From: Paroedura picta
Lineage: Eukaryota; Chordata; Lepidosauria; Squamata; Gekkonidae
Assembly (NCBI RefSeq): GCF_049243985.1
Contig: NC_135371.1
Span: 2,009,501 to 2,073,500, forward strand
Length of the DNA stretch: 64,000 bases
Direction: 5' to 3'
Shown: in pieces, positions 63,002 to 64,000 of the stretch
Position numbering within the stretch: position 1 is the stretch's first letter
How the letters are laid out: each line of letters starts with the position of its first letter
Translations under genes and position numbers: made by a program
The notes under the pieces: generated by a model
Told to the model about the DNA's origin: nothing
The model's input: the letters and a program-made list of their open reading frames with translations, nothing else
The model's database searches: none

Positions 63002-63945
63002 GTAAGGATGTTTGGGGTCTCTTTCGGTTTGGTGTGTCTGTCTTGGCTGGGGTGCTTTGAGGTTTCCTTCCATGTCTCTGCCCTTTCAGAGAAAGATAAT
63101 TATAATCTTAGCCTAGGTATTAAGTTGGTAACTGTCCTTGTCAACTTTATCTTTCTCCTTTACTTTATTTTAAATCCTTAGTGCAATATTAATGCAAAAA
63201 AAAATAATAATATAGACTTTAGATATCCAAAAGAGCAGTCCAGGTTATGCACATTAAGGCAAAAAATATTTCCTAATTTTGCAGATGGACAGTTGGGATC
63301 TGGAATTGTTTACTTACTTGTATCATTTCCTGCTTTTCTTTCCCACGAGGACGGGACGGTGGCAAGGTGTAGTACAGAGAGCGTTGGGCCTAGATTCTGG
63401 GAGACCCCAGTTTGAATCCCCACTTGCTCCCATCCACTTGCTTTCGTTGGCATCTGTGTCAGCCTGGCTGTGGATTCCTGTGTCTTTTGCTGGCCGTAGG
63501 ATGCAGGAAATCCAGGAGTCTCCGTGACTTTTGAGCAGGACACACAAGGTGTCTGAGGGCGGCCAGGATCGGCGCGCCTTTGAGCTGACTTGGTTACGCC
63601 TTTTATCAGAATGACCTTCAAAACATACTGAAATACTTTCCCACATCCTTTAAAAAAGTTTTCATTTAATTTCCTCCCCCAAAAGATTAAAAACTGCAAT
63701 ACTCCTGGGGGGGGAGAGATATATGGAGGAAGACTTCCAATTTGATCTATGACAAATATAAATAAAGTTACAAACTTATCACTTACTTTGTGGTTATCAC
63801 CAAGCCCTCCCCCCCCTGTTTTCTAAACCTTTCCATGCCCTCCCCTTTAACCCTCAAAACCAAATATCGTCTCTTCATTTCCCTCCCTTCTGTTCAGAAA
63901 GGCCATAAGCCGTATTTACCTAGTAATAAATGCAGATATGAGCCT
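63002..63945. other. Gene 6 intron 2, no coding exon seen
   Basis: No sequence matching the 80 bp spacer exon or KRAB exon. A tRNA-like repeat piece lies near 63360-63420 (GTTTGAATCCCC). Confidence 0.5.
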
Positions 63946-64000
63946 CTTGTGGTGCAGAGTGGTAAGGCAGCCGTCTGAAAGCTCTGCCCATGAGGCTGGG
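63946..64000 (+). repeat. Second tRNA-derived SINE family, 5' head, cut by window end
   Basis: GTGGTGCAGAGTGGTAAGGC and CTGCCCATGAGGCTGGG are the complement of the 62828 end. Confidence 0.65.

Overview
This window looks like nuclear DNA from a squamate reptile (lizard, possibly a gecko). The evidence is many tRNA-derived SINE copies of the squamate type, CR1 LINE 3' ends with ATTCTATG-like tails, foldback hAT-type elements, and rapidly duplicating SCAN/KRAB/C2H2 zinc-finger genes. The species is an inference. There are no bacterial genes, CRISPR arrays, tRNA genes or rRNA genes.

The window is one cluster of SCAN-KRAB-C2H2 zinc-finger genes: five complete genes and the 5' part of a sixth. Gene 1 (+) spans 2749-8312. 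Gene 2 (-) has its SCAN exon at 22124 and ends at 14818. Gene 3 (-) runs 34023 to 29071. Gene 4 (+) spans 38999-44868, gene 5 (+) 48784-55317, and gene 6 (+) starts at 61054 and leaves the window. Every complete gene has the same five coding exons: a SCAN exon ending in phase 0, an acidic exon ending in phase 1, an 80-86 bp exon, a 127 bp KRAB-A exon, and one exon carrying all fingers. Exon borders were set by reading splice sites on both strands. In all five genes the summed coding length is an exact multiple of three, giving about 575, 649, 592, 614 and 1017 residues. Finger counts are 10, 11, 9 (two degenerate), 10 and 24 (one degenerate).

Promoters: genes 2, 3, 5 and 6 each begin about 0.9-4 kb upstream of the SCAN exon with a related non-coding exon. 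It starts near a shared motif (GGTTAAGGCCAGCGAGTC in gene 5) and ends at a GTGAGT/GTGAGG donor. Three of these exons lie in GC-rich CpG islands. Genes 3 and 4 are head to head across one island at about 37.4-38.1 kb, flanked on one side by a 137 bp tandem array and on the other by inverted copies of the same repeat. Gene 4 shares with gene 3 a pair of tRNA-derived repeats just after the SCAN exon, which suggests an inverted duplication.

The proteins are expected to be nuclear DNA-binding regulators. SCAN gives homo- or heterodimers within the family, KRAB-A recruits a TRIM28-type co-repressor, and the finger arrays choose the target. KRAB key residues vary between genes, so repressive strength probably differs. 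Introns and intergenic DNA are mostly transposon fossils, microsatellites and tandem duplications, listed individually below.
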